Assembly (NCBI RefSeq): GCF_900167435.1
Contig: NZ_FUWS01000007.1
Location: 37,362 to 101,361, forward strand
Length of the DNA stretch: 64,000 bases
Origin: Marinactinospora thermotolerans DSM 45154
GTDB lineage: Bacteria > Actinomycetota > Actinomycetes > Streptosporangiales > Streptosporangiaceae
Direction of reading: 5' to 3'
Part shown: in pieces, positions 17,109-26,793 of the stretch
Layout: the number at the start of each line of letters is the position of its first letter
Position numbering within the stretch: the stretch's first letter is position 1
Notes under the pieces: generated by a model
What the model was told of the DNA's origin: nothing
Databases searched by the model: none
What the model saw: the letters and a program-made list of their open reading frames with translations, nothing else
Position numbers and translations under genes: made by a program

Positions 17109-18410
17109 TCAGACACCGGGCTTACGCGGCGCGGAGCGGGGGACGGCGGGCTCGGGGGCGACGTTGCGGGCGGCGGCCTCCCCCACCACGGCCAGCGCCC
17201 GTTCCAGGGGTCCTCGCCCCAACAGCGCCCGCCACAGCGTGGCGAACAACAGCCCGCCCACGACGAACGCCTCCAACGGACAGCCCGACAGCGGCCCGTA
17301 GTCGGCGTCGGTCACGGCGAGCACCAGAATGTGGCCGGTGTAGAGGGTCAGCGCCATGGAACCGGCCGCGAACAGCGGGTACAGCCCACGCCCGAGCAGG
17401 TCCGCGGCCACCAGACAGGCCGCCAAGACCATCAACGCCGTACCGGTGGCGCCGGCCACTTCGAAGGAGGTTCCGCTGTGCGGCGATGCCACCAGCAGCC
17501 ACAGTGGGCTGGTGGTGGGCACCGTCCCGTGCAGGGAGGCGATCTGCTCGACCATCCACGCGCGCAGCGGTCCCAGGTCGGCGTCGCTAAGGAAGGCGGT
17601 GTCGCCCGGCCCGTAGTAACCGTAGGCGGTCATTTCGGCGACGACGAGCCGGTCCAGCACCCCCAGCGGACGCAGCAGCACCCAGGAACCGCCGTACCCG
17701 AGCAGGACCAGGCCCAGCCCCGTCGCCGCCAGGCCGACCCGCGTCGACACCGCCCTCAGATCCAGCCGGCCCACCGCCATACCGGCCACGACAAAGGCCA
17801 TGAAGGTGCACACCGGGTAGTAACCGGTGAGGAGGAGATCGGTGATCCCACCGATGGAGCCCTGCCGCGCCCCCTCCTCGCCCAGAACGGACCGCAGCAG
17901 GTAGGAGACCTGTGGGCCGAGCAGGCCGATGCCCACCGCGATCGCCGCGAGCGCCGGCGCGCGCAGCCGCAGCAGGGGCAGCGCCAGCAGGAAGAACCCT
18001 CCGTAGTAGGCGAGGATGATCGCGATCGGGGTGTCCAGGAGGTCCAGAAGGCCGCCGAGCAGCGCGAGGATGACGGCCCGGACCAGGATGCGCGCCGCGG
18101 CGCGGTGCAGCGGGGGCCCCGTCAACGGGACCGTGCGCCCCGACAACAGGGCGATCGACACTCCGGCCAGGAAGGCGAACAGCGCCGAGGAGCGGCCCCG
18201 CGCCAGGTCGTGCAGGGTCTCCATGGCCGGATCGGAGAGCAGCCCCGACGCGCCCACACCGAGGTGGACGGTGAACATCCCGAACACCGCCAGCGCCCGG
18301 GCGACGTCCACCCCCACGATCCGCCCGCTGTCCGGCCGGACCGCCTCCTGTGTGCCCGTTCCGGGCGCGTGCTGAGCCACGGCGTCCAGGCTAGGGCGTC
18401 TTGAAGGCAT
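17109..18410 (-). CDS. DUF418/HGSNAT-like acyltransferase membrane protein
   Basis: A polytopic membrane protein of about 433 residues with around ten hydrophobic helices. The N-terminal core IVGVDVARALAVFGMFTVHLG, followed by RSSALFAFLAGVSIAL, is the signature of the heparan-alpha-glucosaminide N-acetyltransferase/DUF418 group, in which the histidine after the first helix is important. The C-terminal third (MALTLYTGHILVLAVT...PLEALVVGG-type) fits DUF418. It may transfer acyl groups to a cell-envelope glycan, but the substrate is unknown. Start: ATG 18410 has AGGTGGA upstream; alternatively TAGCCT lies 7 bases before an in-frame GTG at 18380, which would be a leaderless start. Confidence 0.75.
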   Translation of the reverse strand: MPSRRPSLDAVAQHAPGTGTQEAVRPDSGRIVGVDVARALAVFGMFTVHLGVGASGLLSDPAMETLHDLARGRSSALFAFLAGVSIALLSGRTVPLTGPPLHRAAARILVRAVILALLGGLLDLLDTPIAIILAYYGGFFLLALPLLRLRAPALAAIAVGIGLLGPQVSYLLRSVLGEEGARQGSIGGITDLLLTGYYPVCTFMAFVVAGMAVGRLDLRAVSTRVGLAATGLGLVLLGYGGSWVLLRPLGVLDRLVVAEMTAYGYYGPGDTAFLSDADLGPLRAWMVEQIASLHGTVPTTSPLWLLVASPHSGTSFEVAGATGTALMVLAACLVAADLLGRGLYPLFAAGSMALTLYTGHILVLAVTDADYGPLSGCPLEAFVVGGLLFATLWRALLGRGPLERALAVVGEAAARNVAPEPAVPRSAPRKPGV

Positions 18411-18479
18411 TTGTTCCACCTGTGGCTTTTTCCTGGCCGGCCCCGCCCACGCGCCAGAACGGACGAGGCCGGCCCCACC

Positions 18480-20456
18480 TCAGCCCTTCCGCTCCCCGGC
18501 GAGTTTCGCGAAGTGGTCGAGCGCCTCCGGGTTGGCCAGCGAGTCACGACTGGCCACCTTCTCGGGCGGCTCCCCCATGAGAATCCGCTTGACCGGAACC
18601 TCCAGCACCTTGCCCGACAGGGTGCGCGGCACCTCGCGGATGACGCGCACCGCGTCGGGGACGTGCCGCGGCGAGCAGTCCTCACGAATGCCCCGGACCA
18701 ACCGCGCCGTGAGCTCGTCGTCGAGCACCGCCCCCTCCCTCAACACCACGAACAGCTCGATGCGCGATCCTCCGTCGGGCTGCGGGACGTCCACCACCAG
18801 GGCGTCGACGACCTCGTCCAACGCCAGCACCGAGCGATAGATCTCGCTGGTGCCCATGCGCACACCGCCACGGTTGATCGTGGAGTCGGAACGGCCGTAG
18901 ATGACCGCGGTGCCGCGCTCGGTGATCTCGATCCAATCGCCGTGCCGCCACACGCCCGGATAGGTCGAGAAGTAGCTGTCGCGCAGCCGGGTCCCCTCGG
19001 GGTCTCCCCAGAAGCGCAACGGCATCGACGGCGCCGGCTCGGTGACCACCAGCTCCCCGACCTCGCCCACCACCTCCCTGCCCTCGGGGTCCCAGGCGGC
19101 CACGGCCATGCCCAACGAGCGGGCCTGGATCTCCCCCTCATAGACCGGCAACGTGGGCACGCCTCCCACCAGGCAGCTGCACACGTCGGTGCCGCCGCTG
19201 GTGGAGAACAGCCACAGGCCGTCGCCGAACTCGCGGTAGCACCACGCGAACCCCTCGGGAGACAGCGGGGATCCGGTCGAACCGATCGCGTGCAGCGCCG
19301 ACAGGTCACGCCCCCGCGCCGGATGCACGTCCGCCTTCATGCACGAGGCCAGGTATCCGGCGCTGGTGCCGAACACCGTGACACGCGCCCGTTCGGCCAG
19401 GTCCCACAGGGCGCCCAGGTCGGGGTGGCCGGGGTTGCCGTCGTACAAGACGATGGAGGCGTCGGTCAACAGCACGCTGACCAGGAAGTTCCACATCATC
19501 CAGCCGGTGGTGGTGAACCAGAACACCCGATCGTCGGCCCGCGCGTCCAAGTGCAGGTGGAGGTTCTTGAGCTGCTCCAGCAGGATCCCGCCGTGGCCGT
19601 GCACGATCGCCTTGGGCAGGCCGGTGGTGCCCGAGGAGTACAGCACCCACAGCGGGTGGTCGAACGGCACCTCCTCGAAGGTCAGCTCACCGCCCTCGCC
19701 CGCCGCCTCGAACTCCTCCCACGACAGCGTCCCCTCGACGGGCTCGTCCCGCAGGTAGGACAGCACGACGGTGTGCTCGACCGTGGGCAGCCCCTCGCGC
19801 AGCCGGGCGAGCACGTCGCGACGGTCGAAGTCCTTGCCGCCGTAACGGTAGCCGTCGACGGCCAGCAGCACCTTCGGCTCGATCTGGGCGAAGCGGTCGA
19901 TGACGCTGCGCACGCCGAAGTCCGGTGAGCACGACGACCACACCGCGCCGATGGAGGCGCAGGCGAAGAACGCGGCGACCGCCTCGGGAAGGTTGGGCAG
20001 GTAGGCGACGACCCGGTCGCCCGGTCCGACGCCGAGGCGGCGCAGCCCCGAGGCGATCGCGGCCGTACGGCGCCTGAGCTCGCCCCACGTCCACTCCCCC
20101 AGGACGCGAAGCTCCGACGCGTGCCGAATGGCGACCCGCTCGTCGTCGCGGTCGCGGAAGATGTGCCGGGCGTAGTTGAGGCGCGCGCCGGGGAACCACA
20201 CGGCGCCGGGCATCGCGCGCTCGGCGAGCACCGCGGTGAAGGGGGTCTCGGCCCGGACGTCGTAGTACTCCCAGATCGCCGACCAGAAGCCGTCGAGGTC
20301 GGTGACCGACCAGCGCCACAGGGCGTCGTAGTCGTGGTCGCCGACGTCCACTCCTCGGTTCTCCCGGACCCAGCGGGCGAACGCGGTGATGTTGGCGCGC
20401 TCGCGTCGGTCGACGTCGGGTTCCCAGAGAACAGGGGGCCGGGGCCGTTCGGACAT
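18480..20456 (-). CDS. Acetoacetate-CoA ligase (acetoacetyl-CoA synthetase)
   Basis: A 658-residue acyl-adenylate-forming enzyme that activates acetoacetate to acetoacetyl-CoA with ATP in the cytoplasm. The N-terminal domain (FWSAIWEYYDV, MPGAVWFPGARLNYARHIF) is the acetyl-CoA synthetase-type N-terminal region. The P-loop is YSSGTTGLPKAIVHGHGG near residue 270. Hinge motifs YGRSDSTINRGGVRMGTSEIY near 535 and the catalytic lysine in RTLSGKVLEVPVKRIL near 620 are intact. TTTGWMMWNFL and SLGMAVAAWDPEG favour acetoacetyl- over acetyl-CoA synthetase. The ATG at 20456 was chosen as the first residue of the conserved N-terminus. It may serve ketone-body or poly-hydroxybutyrate use; context does not say. 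Confidence 0.92.
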   Translation of the reverse strand: MSERPRPPVLWEPDVDRRERANITAFARWVRENRGVDVGDHDYDALWRWSVTDLDGFWSAIWEYYDVRAETPFTAVLAERAMPGAVWFPGARLNYARHIFRDRDDERVAIRHASELRVLGEWTWGELRRRTAAIASGLRRLGVGPGDRVVAYLPNLPEAVAAFFACASIGAVWSSCSPDFGVRSVIDRFAQIEPKVLLAVDGYRYGGKDFDRRDVLARLREGLPTVEHTVVLSYLRDEPVEGTLSWEEFEAAGEGGELTFEEVPFDHPLWVLYSSGTTGLPKAIVHGHGGILLEQLKNLHLHLDARADDRVFWFTTTGWMMWNFLVSVLLTDASIVLYDGNPGHPDLGALWDLAERARVTVFGTSAGYLASCMKADVHPARGRDLSALHAIGSTGSPLSPEGFAWCYREFGDGLWLFSTSGGTDVCSCLVGGVPTLPVYEGEIQARSLGMAVAAWDPEGREVVGEVGELVVTEPAPSMPLRFWGDPEGTRLRDSYFSTYPGVWRHGDWIEITERGTAVIYGRSDSTINRGGVRMGTSEIYRSVLALDEVVDALVVDVPQPDGGSRIELFVVLREGAVLDDELTARLVRGIREDCSPRHVPDAVRVIREVPRTLSGKVLEVPVKRILMGEPPEKVASRDSLANPEALDHFAKLAGERKG

Positions 20457-20653
20457 AACTCGCGCCCTTCCTCGGTGTCCGGCGGGAACCACCGCGACAA
20501 CAACGGCCGGCCCCGCCCGGGTACGGATGTCGGCCAACATTCAACAACAGTGGCCTTCACCGCCACGCCGTCGGGGGGCGGTATCCGGTGACCCAGGCCA
20601 CGTGATACGCGCCACTGACGGACGGCGGCATGGTCGGGCCAGGGGCTCACCGG

Positions 20654-21121
20654 TCAGGGCGGGGTGAGGCGGATGACCGCGTGGTCGGCGCCGATCTCCA
20701 GGGTCGTGATGGCGATGCCGTTGAGGTGGCTGGTCTTCCCCCCGCTTCCCACCGTTCCCGCGTAACTGGTCCGCAGCGAGACCCCGGGCCCGGAGGCGGC
20801 GAAGGCCACCCGGCCGTCCCCGGCCTCCTCGACGGTCAGGCCGTCGAGCCCGTGGTCTGCGGGGTCCAAAACGATCTCGTCCCCCTGGTGGACGATCACC
20901 TCGCAGTCGGCGTCGGCGCAGGCGCCGAGGTCCTCGCCGTCGGCCGCCTCCGGCCCGGCCGGCGAGGCGGGGGCGGGCGGCGCCGCGGGCGAGGAGACGC
21001 CCTCACCGCCGGGTGTCGAAGGGCCGGACTCCGCGGGGGTCCCCCCTGCGCAGCCGGAGAGGGCGATCGCCACGATCAGCGCGGCGGGGGCGGTGCCCCA
21101 TCCGCGAACGTCACCGGTCAT
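20654..21121 (-). CDS. Small secreted lipoprotein
   Basis: A 155-residue predicted lipoprotein. The signal peptide ends in the lipobox LSGC at about residue 24, so the mature protein should be attached to the outer face of the membrane. A Pro/Ser/Ala-rich linker follows (to about residue 60). The rest is a compact beta-rich domain with one Cys pair (GACADADCEVI) and no enzyme motif I know. The ATG at 21121 follows CGGGAGGCGG. It is divergent from another lipoprotein gene, with 295 bases between them. Function unknown. Confidence 0.75.
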   Translation of the reverse strand: MTGDVRGWGTAPAALIVAIALSGCAGGTPAESGPSTPGGEGVSSPAAPPAPASPAGPEAADGEDLGACADADCEVIVHQGDEIVLDPADHGLDGLTVEEAGDGRVAFAASGPGVSLRTSYAGTVGSGGKTSHLNGIAITTLEIGADHAVIRLTPP

Positions 21122-21416
21122 GCCGCCTCCCGCGATCATGATGGCTCGGGGTCGTGACCCGAGGACGCCTGGTGGCCGCGCCCGCCGGGGATTCTTCCGA
21201 CCCGTGTCCGCCCCGTCCACCGCTTTCCCGTATCCGGGCCTCCCGAGGGGGACCGAATGTCCACCAAGGTCTCTTTCACCCCGTTTTCCGGGCGGTGAAG
21301 TCACAGGTATCTCCCCTTTCGGAGATGTCCACAGTAGGCACACACGCGTTGACGGAGAGTGCCCGCCACAGCAGGCTGGACCCATGCCTTCCCACCCGCA
21401 GGACAGAGGGGGAGCG

Positions 21417-21965
21417 GTGCGCGCGGCTCCCTTCGGAACCGTCGTGGCGCTCGGACTCCTCACCGGTTGCTCCCCCTCCGGAGAACCCCCCGCCGCGTCC
21501 CCCTCCTCCCCCGCCCCCTCCCCCACCGAACCAGCGGCGCCGTCCCCCTCGGCCTCCTTCGCCGCCCTACCGCCACAGGAGGCCGTGGGCGCCTGGTCCT
21601 CCTCCTCGCCAACGTCCGACCTGGCCCTCCTGCCCTCCGCCATGTCCCTGGAGATCGATGAGGACGGACAGGCCAGCACGTCGGGGGCGCCGCTGGAGTA
21701 CTACGTCGAATCCACCGCCGGCGCGTCGATCCCCATATGTCTCGGCGAGGCGCACCTGGACACCGATCCGGCGACCCTCACCCTGGAATGCGTCGACATC
21801 GCCACCCTTGGACCCGGCGATGTCGAAGGTCCCGAGTACGAGGCCGAACTCAGCGTCTCCACCCAGGACGGCCGCGACACGCTCACCCTCGTGTGGGAGG
21901 GGGGCCGGATCGAACAGCTCTCCCGGGACGAACCGGACGCCGACGTCTCGCCCTCGCCCGCCTAG
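21417..21965 (+). CDS. Small secreted lipoprotein
   Basis: A predicted lipoprotein of 182 residues with lipobox LLTGC at about residues 14-18 when read from GTG 21417, which has GAGGGG 5 bases upstream. An in-frame ATG at 21384 would add 11 residues but has a poor ribosome site. After the lipid-anchored cysteine comes a Ser/Pro/Ala-rich linker, then an acidic domain with two Cys (SIPICLG and LECVDI) and a beta-strand pattern. There are no catalytic motifs. It is divergent from the other lipoprotein and may act at the same place, but the two sequences are not obviously related. Confidence 0.7.
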   Translation: MRAAPFGTVVALGLLTGCSPSGEPPAASPSSPAPSPTEPAAPSPSASFAALPPQEAVGAWSSSSPTSDLALLPSAMSLEIDEDGQASTSGAPLEYYVESTAGASIPICLGEAHLDTDPATLTLECVDIATLGPGDVEGPEYEAELSVSTQDGRDTLTLVWEGGRIEQLSRDEPDADVSPSPA

Positions 21966-22674
21966 ACCTGCCGGCCGCACCCGCGGGCCGGCCTGTGACC
22001 TGCCACGCCGGCGGGGGCGCGCGCCGATCGCGGCGCGCGCCCCGGTCCCGCGCGAGGAGAAGGTTGCCGAGGAGGCCCATGGCGCACCACGGGGCGCACA
22101 CCGAGGTCCACGAGAACACCGCCCCGGCCCTCCGCCGCGCCCCGCCAGCGCCGAACGCCCCTCATCCCGTCCAGCGCCCTCGCCCGCCCCACCCCGCACC
22201 GGCCGGGGAACGCATGTCCCAGCCCCACCCCGTCGGCTGCCGGCCCCCGTCCACGGCCACAACGAGCGACATCCGGTCCCGGGTGAACGGCGGGCGACAC
22301 GTCCCGCCCATCTCCCGACAAGGCCACGCCCCGCCTGCGCGAGGCGCGCGTGGGACGACGATCCCCTCGGTCCGGTCCGCGTCCGCCACCACCGTCTTCC
22401 TGCCCCCCACGAGGGGCCTTGTTCGGTATCCGGGTTAGCGCCTCACCGAAAACAGCCCGCACGGCCGTGATCTTCACCTCCCCGGCCTGCCCGCCGCTAC
22501 CTACGCCGGCCCCCTTTCCCCCGGTACCGGACGGACGCCCGGGGCCGGCGCCCCCTCCCACCGATCCGAAGGGTCCAATCCGCCTCGCCGGTCCGTTTCC
22601 GGTCGCCGGCCTCCGCTACGCCTCCGGGTAGCCTGGTGCGCTAGTAGGACGGCAACCCGCTACACGAAAGGCGG
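21966..22674. other. Intergenic region without a supported gene
   Basis: A 709-base gap after the lipoprotein gene. At 21973-21993 a hairpin with a 7-bp stem (GCCGGCC/GGCCGGC) may terminate that gene. The open frames across the gap are on both strands with no ribosome site and low-complexity Pro/Arg-rich translations, so I do not call them. Near 22627-22640 TAGCCT and CTAGTAGG could be the promoter of the SGNH hydrolase gene. Confidence 0.5.
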
Positions 22675-23799
22675 ATGGGGGAAGTGCGCAAACCGGCCGT
22701 CAGCACCAAACGGGCCGTCCTCGCCTCCGTCTCCGCCGCCCTCGCCCTGGTGTGCGCGCTCGTCCTGGCCATCCCCACCACCCGCGACGGCCTCTTCCAG
22801 GCGTGGTGCTCCCTGTCCGACGGCGCCGGCTGCGCGGGCGGCCCGGTCTCGCCCGGCCGCGACCTGGACGAGAACGACTGGCGGCTCCCCCTCCCCCCAC
22901 TCCAGGCGGCCACCTGGGGCAACTACTTCGCGCTCGGCGACTCCTACTCCTCCGGCGACGGGGCCGACGACTACCTGCCGGGCACGGCGGTGGCGGACGG
23001 CTGCTGGCGTTCGGCCAACGCCTACCCCGAGAAGATCGCCGACACCTACGACTTCGCCGGCGACCTGGCCTTCCTCGCGTGCAGCGGACAGCGCGGCAAC
23101 GCGATGCTGGAGTCGCTCGGCACCACCGATTCGCAGCTGGACCGGGTCACCGCGCACGCCTCCCTGGTGACCATCGGCATCGGCGGCAACGACCTCGGGT
23201 TCACCTCGGTGCTGAAGACGTGCATGCTGCGCGTCCCGCTGCTGGACAGCGGCGCCTGCATCGGCCAGGAGGAGGAGATCGACCGGCGGATGGGCGCCTT
23301 CGAGGAGACGTTCGAGGAGCTGATCGGCGAAGTGCGCGACCGCGCGCCGGACGCCCGGGTGATCGTGCTGGGCTATCCGCGGCTGTTCCCCACCGAGCCC
23401 ACCGGCATGTACTACACGCTGACCTCCAGCGACCAGGTGTGGCTGAACGAGACGGTCGAACGCTTCAACGACCAGATCCGCGCGGCCGTGGACATCACCG
23501 ACACCGAGATCGCCGAGGCGGGGCAGACCGGCAGCGTGGAGTTCGTGGACGTCTACGACGCGTTGGCGGGCCACGAGGTCGGCTCCGAGGACCCGTGGGT
23601 GAACGGCGTGCTGCTACGCGACCTCACCGAAGGCCTCAAGATCGACCGGAGCACCTTCCATCCCAACGCCGCCGGGCAGGAGGCCGTCGGCGAGCGGGTG
23701 CGGGAGCGCATCGAGGCCGGCCCCGGCCGCACCCTGTACGTGTCACGGGCGACCGTGGAGAACGCCAGCCCCGACGTGCTCGCATCCGAGGTCCGGTAG
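22675..23799 (+). CDS. Secreted SGNH/GDSL-family hydrolase
   Basis: A 374-residue lipase/esterase-like protein with a hydrophobic N-terminal segment (ALALVCALVLAIP, about residues 21-33) preceded by Arg/Lys, so it is exported or membrane anchored. Block I is ALGDSYSSGDG near residue 84 (nucleophile serine and oxyanion), block III is GIGGNDLGF near 165, and block V is STFHPNAAGQEA near 325 with the catalytic Asp-His. Cysteines (about 8) suggest disulfides, as in the actinomycete secreted lipases of the Streptomyces rimosus/SCO type. It may hydrolyse lipids or acylated polysaccharides. ATG 22675 is used; GTG 22684, after GGGGGA, is an alternative. Confidence 0.88.
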   Translation: MGEVRKPAVSTKRAVLASVSAALALVCALVLAIPTTRDGLFQAWCSLSDGAGCAGGPVSPGRDLDENDWRLPLPPLQAATWGNYFALGDSYSSGDGADDYLPGTAVADGCWRSANAYPEKIADTYDFAGDLAFLACSGQRGNAMLESLGTTDSQLDRVTAHASLVTIGIGGNDLGFTSVLKTCMLRVPLLDSGACIGQEEEIDRRMGAFEETFEELIGEVRDRAPDARVIVLGYPRLFPTEPTGMYYTLTSSDQVWLNETVERFNDQIRAAVDITDTEIAEAGQTGSVEFVDVYDALAGHEVGSEDPWVNGVLLRDLTEGLKIDRSTFHPNAAGQEAVGERVRERIEAGPGRTLYVSRATVENASPDVLASEVR

Positions 23800-23825
23800 C
23801 GGCGTCCGCACCGGGCGGACGCCGC
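23799..23825. terminator. Bidirectional hairpin between convergent SGNH hydrolase and S9 peptidase genes
   Basis: Perfect 11-bp stem (GCGGCGTCCGC / GCGGACGCCGC) with a 5-base loop, starting at the stop codon of the hydrolase and 22 bases from the stop of the peptidase. Confidence 0.75.
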
Positions 23826-23846
23826 CACGCGGGGCGTACCCCGGCG

Positions 23847-25865
23847 TCAGTGTGCGTCGGGCAGGACCTCGCGCAGGAAGTCCAGTTGCAGACGCAACAG
23901 GTTCTCCGCGTAGTCCTCCCGGGTGACGCGGTGCCCGGTGCCGGGCAGGGGCAGCACCCGGTGGGCGCGGCCCGCGGCCAGCAGCGCCGCCGACAGGCGC
24001 AGCGTGTGGGCGAAGGCCACGTTGTCGTCGTCCAGCCCGTGGATGAGGAGCAGCGGCCGGCGCAGCAGCGGCGCGTCGGCGATGAGCGAGCAGCGGTCGT
24101 AGTTCTCCGGCTCCTCCTCGGGGTGGCCCAGGTAGCGCTCCTTCCAATGGGTCTGGTAGAGCCGCTGGTCGGCGGTTGGCGCGCCCGCGACGGCCGCGTG
24201 GAAGACGTCGGGACGGCGCAGCAGCGCGCCCGCGGCGAGGAACCCGCCGAAGGACCAGCCGCGGATGGCGACCCGGCCCAGGTCCAGGTCGGGGTGGTGC
24301 TCGGCGGCGGCGTGCAACGCGGCCACCTGGTCCTCGACGGCGTGGGTGAGGATGTCGCCGCGGATCGCCTTCTCCCATGCCGGCCCGCGTCCCGGGCTTC
24401 CGCGCCCGTCGGTCACCACCACCGCGAAGCCCTGGTCGGCGAACCACTGTGACACCAGGGACGGCCAGCCCAGTCCGCGGGTGGCGACCAGCAACTGCTG
24501 ACCGCCGTAGGGGTCGAGCAGGACCGGGAGCCGCGCGGATCCGGGCTCGTGCCCGGTGGGCAGGTACAGGTTCGTCCGCAGTTCCCGCGGCCCGAGCCGC
24601 AGGAACGCCGGCGCGGGTGCGACGAGCGGTCGCTGCGCGAGCGAGGCGATGCGCCCGGCGCTCCCTCCCTCCTCCAGGACGGTGATCTGGTCGCGCCCGC
24701 CCACCCTGCTCACCAGCACGGTGGTGCCGCCCCCGATGACGGCGGCGTGGTCGCCGGGTTCCCGGCTGATCCGGACCGGGACGCGGCCGGGCGACCAGGA
24801 CCAGACATGGGTCTCGGCCGGGTCCTCGCAGGCGGTGAACAGGACCTTCTCGCCCTGGACGCCCAGGACGGCCCTCACCTGGAGCCCCACCGGGGTGACC
24901 GGTGCGCCGTCCACGGCCAGCCGTCGGGTGTCGGCCTCGTCCCGGGTGGTGACGAGCGCGCCCGCGGCGGTGCGCAGCGGGCTTCCGGGGACCAGTTCCA
25001 CCCAGGCGGGGTCGCGTGTCTCATCCAGCAGGCGCGTCTCGCCACTCGCGGGGTCGACCGCGAGGACGCGCAGGACACGCTGGTCGCGGCTTTGCACGGT
25101 GATCAACGGGCCGTGGGCGTCCCAGTCCACGGCGGGCAGGTACTCGTAGCGCTCCCTGTCCCAGTGGACCTCGGTGCGCCGGCCGTCCAGGTCGAACAGG
25201 TACAGCGAGACATCGGCGTTGGCGGTCCCGACCACCGGGTGGCGGACGGTGCGCGGCGGCGCGGCCGGATCGGCGGGGTCGGCGATGTGCCACAACTGCA
25301 CGTGGGAGGTGTCGGTGCGGGCGACCAGCAGACGGGTGCCGTCGGGCGACCACCAGTGACCGCGCGTTCGGCCCATCGATCCCGCCGATACCAGGTCGCT
25401 CAGGCCGTAGGTGATGTCGGGGCCCTCCGAGGCCGCGAGGAGACGGTCCTCGCCGTCGGAGGTGAGCAGGCGCAGGCTTCCGCCGGTGGCGTAGGCGATC
25501 GAGCGCCCATCGGGTGAGGGACGCGGGTCGGTGACCGGTCCGGCCGTGGTGACCCGTTCGGGCGTGGCGTTCCCGTCGGGATAGGTCACCCACAGGTCTC
25601 CGCCGCAGACGTGGGCGACGACGCGCGCCGCGGCGTCGGCGGCGTAGCCGGTGATCCCGGCCGGGCCGTGGTCGGCGAGCAGGCGTTCCCGACCGTCCTC
25701 GTAGAGCCACAGCCGGTCCGCCGGATCCGTTCCGTCGACGGAACGCAGGAACAGCACGCGCCGGCCGTCCTCGGAGACGGAGAGGTCGTGGGGCACTCCG
25801 ACGGAGAGGCGACGGGTACGCGCGAACTGGCGGGGGAAGTCCTGGACGGGACCGGAAGAAGGCAT
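23847..25865 (-). CDS. S9-family serine peptidase (prolyl oligopeptidase/DPP IV-like)
   Basis: A 672-residue peptidase. The N-terminal ~430 residues form the beta-propeller (repeats such as DGRRVLFLRSVDG, DPRPSPDGRSIAYA, WWSPDGTRLLVARTD). The C-terminal alpha/beta-hydrolase has GWSFGG with nucleophile Ser538, an aspartate in the GLDDDNV segment and a histidine in PGTGH near the end, giving the Ser-Asp-His triad. There is no signal peptide, so it is probably cytoplasmic and trims oligopeptides. TDGRGSPGRGPAWE fits the DPP IV branch. The ATG at 25865 has AGGAGA upstream and is preferred over longer frames. It is convergent with the SGNH hydrolase. Confidence 0.93.
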   Translation of the reverse strand: MPSSGPVQDFPRQFARTRRLSVGVPHDLSVSEDGRRVLFLRSVDGTDPADRLWLYEDGRERLLADHGPAGITGYAADAAARVVAHVCGGDLWVTYPDGNATPERVTTAGPVTDPRPSPDGRSIAYATGGSLRLLTSDGEDRLLAASEGPDITYGLSDLVSAGSMGRTRGHWWSPDGTRLLVARTDTSHVQLWHIADPADPAAPPRTVRHPVVGTANADVSLYLFDLDGRRTEVHWDRERYEYLPAVDWDAHGPLITVQSRDQRVLRVLAVDPASGETRLLDETRDPAWVELVPGSPLRTAAGALVTTRDEADTRRLAVDGAPVTPVGLQVRAVLGVQGEKVLFTACEDPAETHVWSWSPGRVPVRISREPGDHAAVIGGGTTVLVSRVGGRDQITVLEEGGSAGRIASLAQRPLVAPAPAFLRLGPRELRTNLYLPTGHEPGSARLPVLLDPYGGQQLLVATRGLGWPSLVSQWFADQGFAVVVTDGRGSPGRGPAWEKAIRGDILTHAVEDQVAALHAAAEHHPDLDLGRVAIRGWSFGGFLAAGALLRRPDVFHAAVAGAPTADQRLYQTHWKERYLGHPEEEPENYDRCSLIADAPLLRRPLLLIHGLDDDNVAFAHTLRLSAALLAAGRAHRVLPLPGTGHRVTREDYAENLLRLQLDFLREVLPDAH

Positions 25866-26793
25866 GGCTGTCTCCTGGTGTCGGTGTTCATGGGAGGCCG
25901 GGCCTGGTGTGGGCACGGCGAAGTGGACGGCGGTGCCGTCGAGGCGGATGTGAGCGGTGGACCGTTCCGCGACGGTCCGCTACGGCCGGGGCGGGGTGGC
26001 CACGGCGCGTCGGGCGGCTCTTCGGTGGGAGCCGTCGGAAACGGCCACGGACTGAAGAACCGTGACCGGGAGAACGGGCCTGTGATCAGGCCGGAGAAGG
26101 ATCGTCCGGGCCGAGCGACCCGGTATCAGGCGGTGGTCCGTCGACTCCGGACCACGAACGCCGTGATCGGCATCATATCGGTCCGCGTCCGGCGGAGAGC
26201 ACCGGGGGCTCCCGCGCGCGCCGGCGGGACCTCGCCTCGTGGTGGAGCGGAACGCGTGCCGGTTACTCGACGGGGCCCTTTCCCCGTCCCCCACCCGTGG
26301 TGGTCCCCGCCCGTGTCGGGCGCGCCTCCTGTCGCAGCGTCCTGCTTCTTCCGTCTCCCCCGGCCCCGCGCGGTGGTGCCGACGCGCCGCATCGGGACTC
26401 GTGTACAGGAGGGTCCTTCTCGCTTGATTCCAGTGATCCTTGGTTCCACTGAAAGCAGCTGCCTTTACGACGTAGATCACGAGTAGTGTGACGCGCTCAC
26501 CACCACGGTGACATTCACGCCCGCGCCGCCCCACGGCATGCGAAGCCCCCCGTGAGGCGTCCCTGCACCGACCCCCTTCGGCCCGCCCCGCGCGCGAAGC
26601 CCGCAGAACCGCAGAAGACGACCGGCGGCTTCACCAGGACGCTGTCGCGTTACACGCCCCGCCCAGGCGATCGGCGGCTCTGGAGCCGGACCGCTCCGCT
26701 GGTCCGGCTCCGCACATCCGGCGATCCGGAACCGGATCCCGGCCGCCTTTGGCGGTGGCCGGAATCCGGTCACGGACCGTGCCGGGGCGGCCG
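25866..26793. other. Long intergenic region with several dyads, no supported gene
   Basis: A 928-base gap between two minus-strand genes. It holds an 8-bp inverted repeat (GTGGTCCG/CGGACCAC, 26133-26155), a GGCCTG-TGAT-CAGGCC palindrome (26077-26092) and a less GC-rich segment at about 26420-26500. That segment contains TTCCAGTGA and TTCCACTGA repeats and a possible TAGTGT -10 at about 26483. Only very short open frames follow on the plus strand (a 15-codon one from about 26508). A small RNA or an attenuated leader is possible but not supported. Confidence 0.4.

Noticed and set aside
21962..22561. Minus-strand open frame of about 200 codons in the lipoprotein-SGNH gap
   Set aside because: Gly/Arg-rich translation, no ribosome site, no resemblance to any family.
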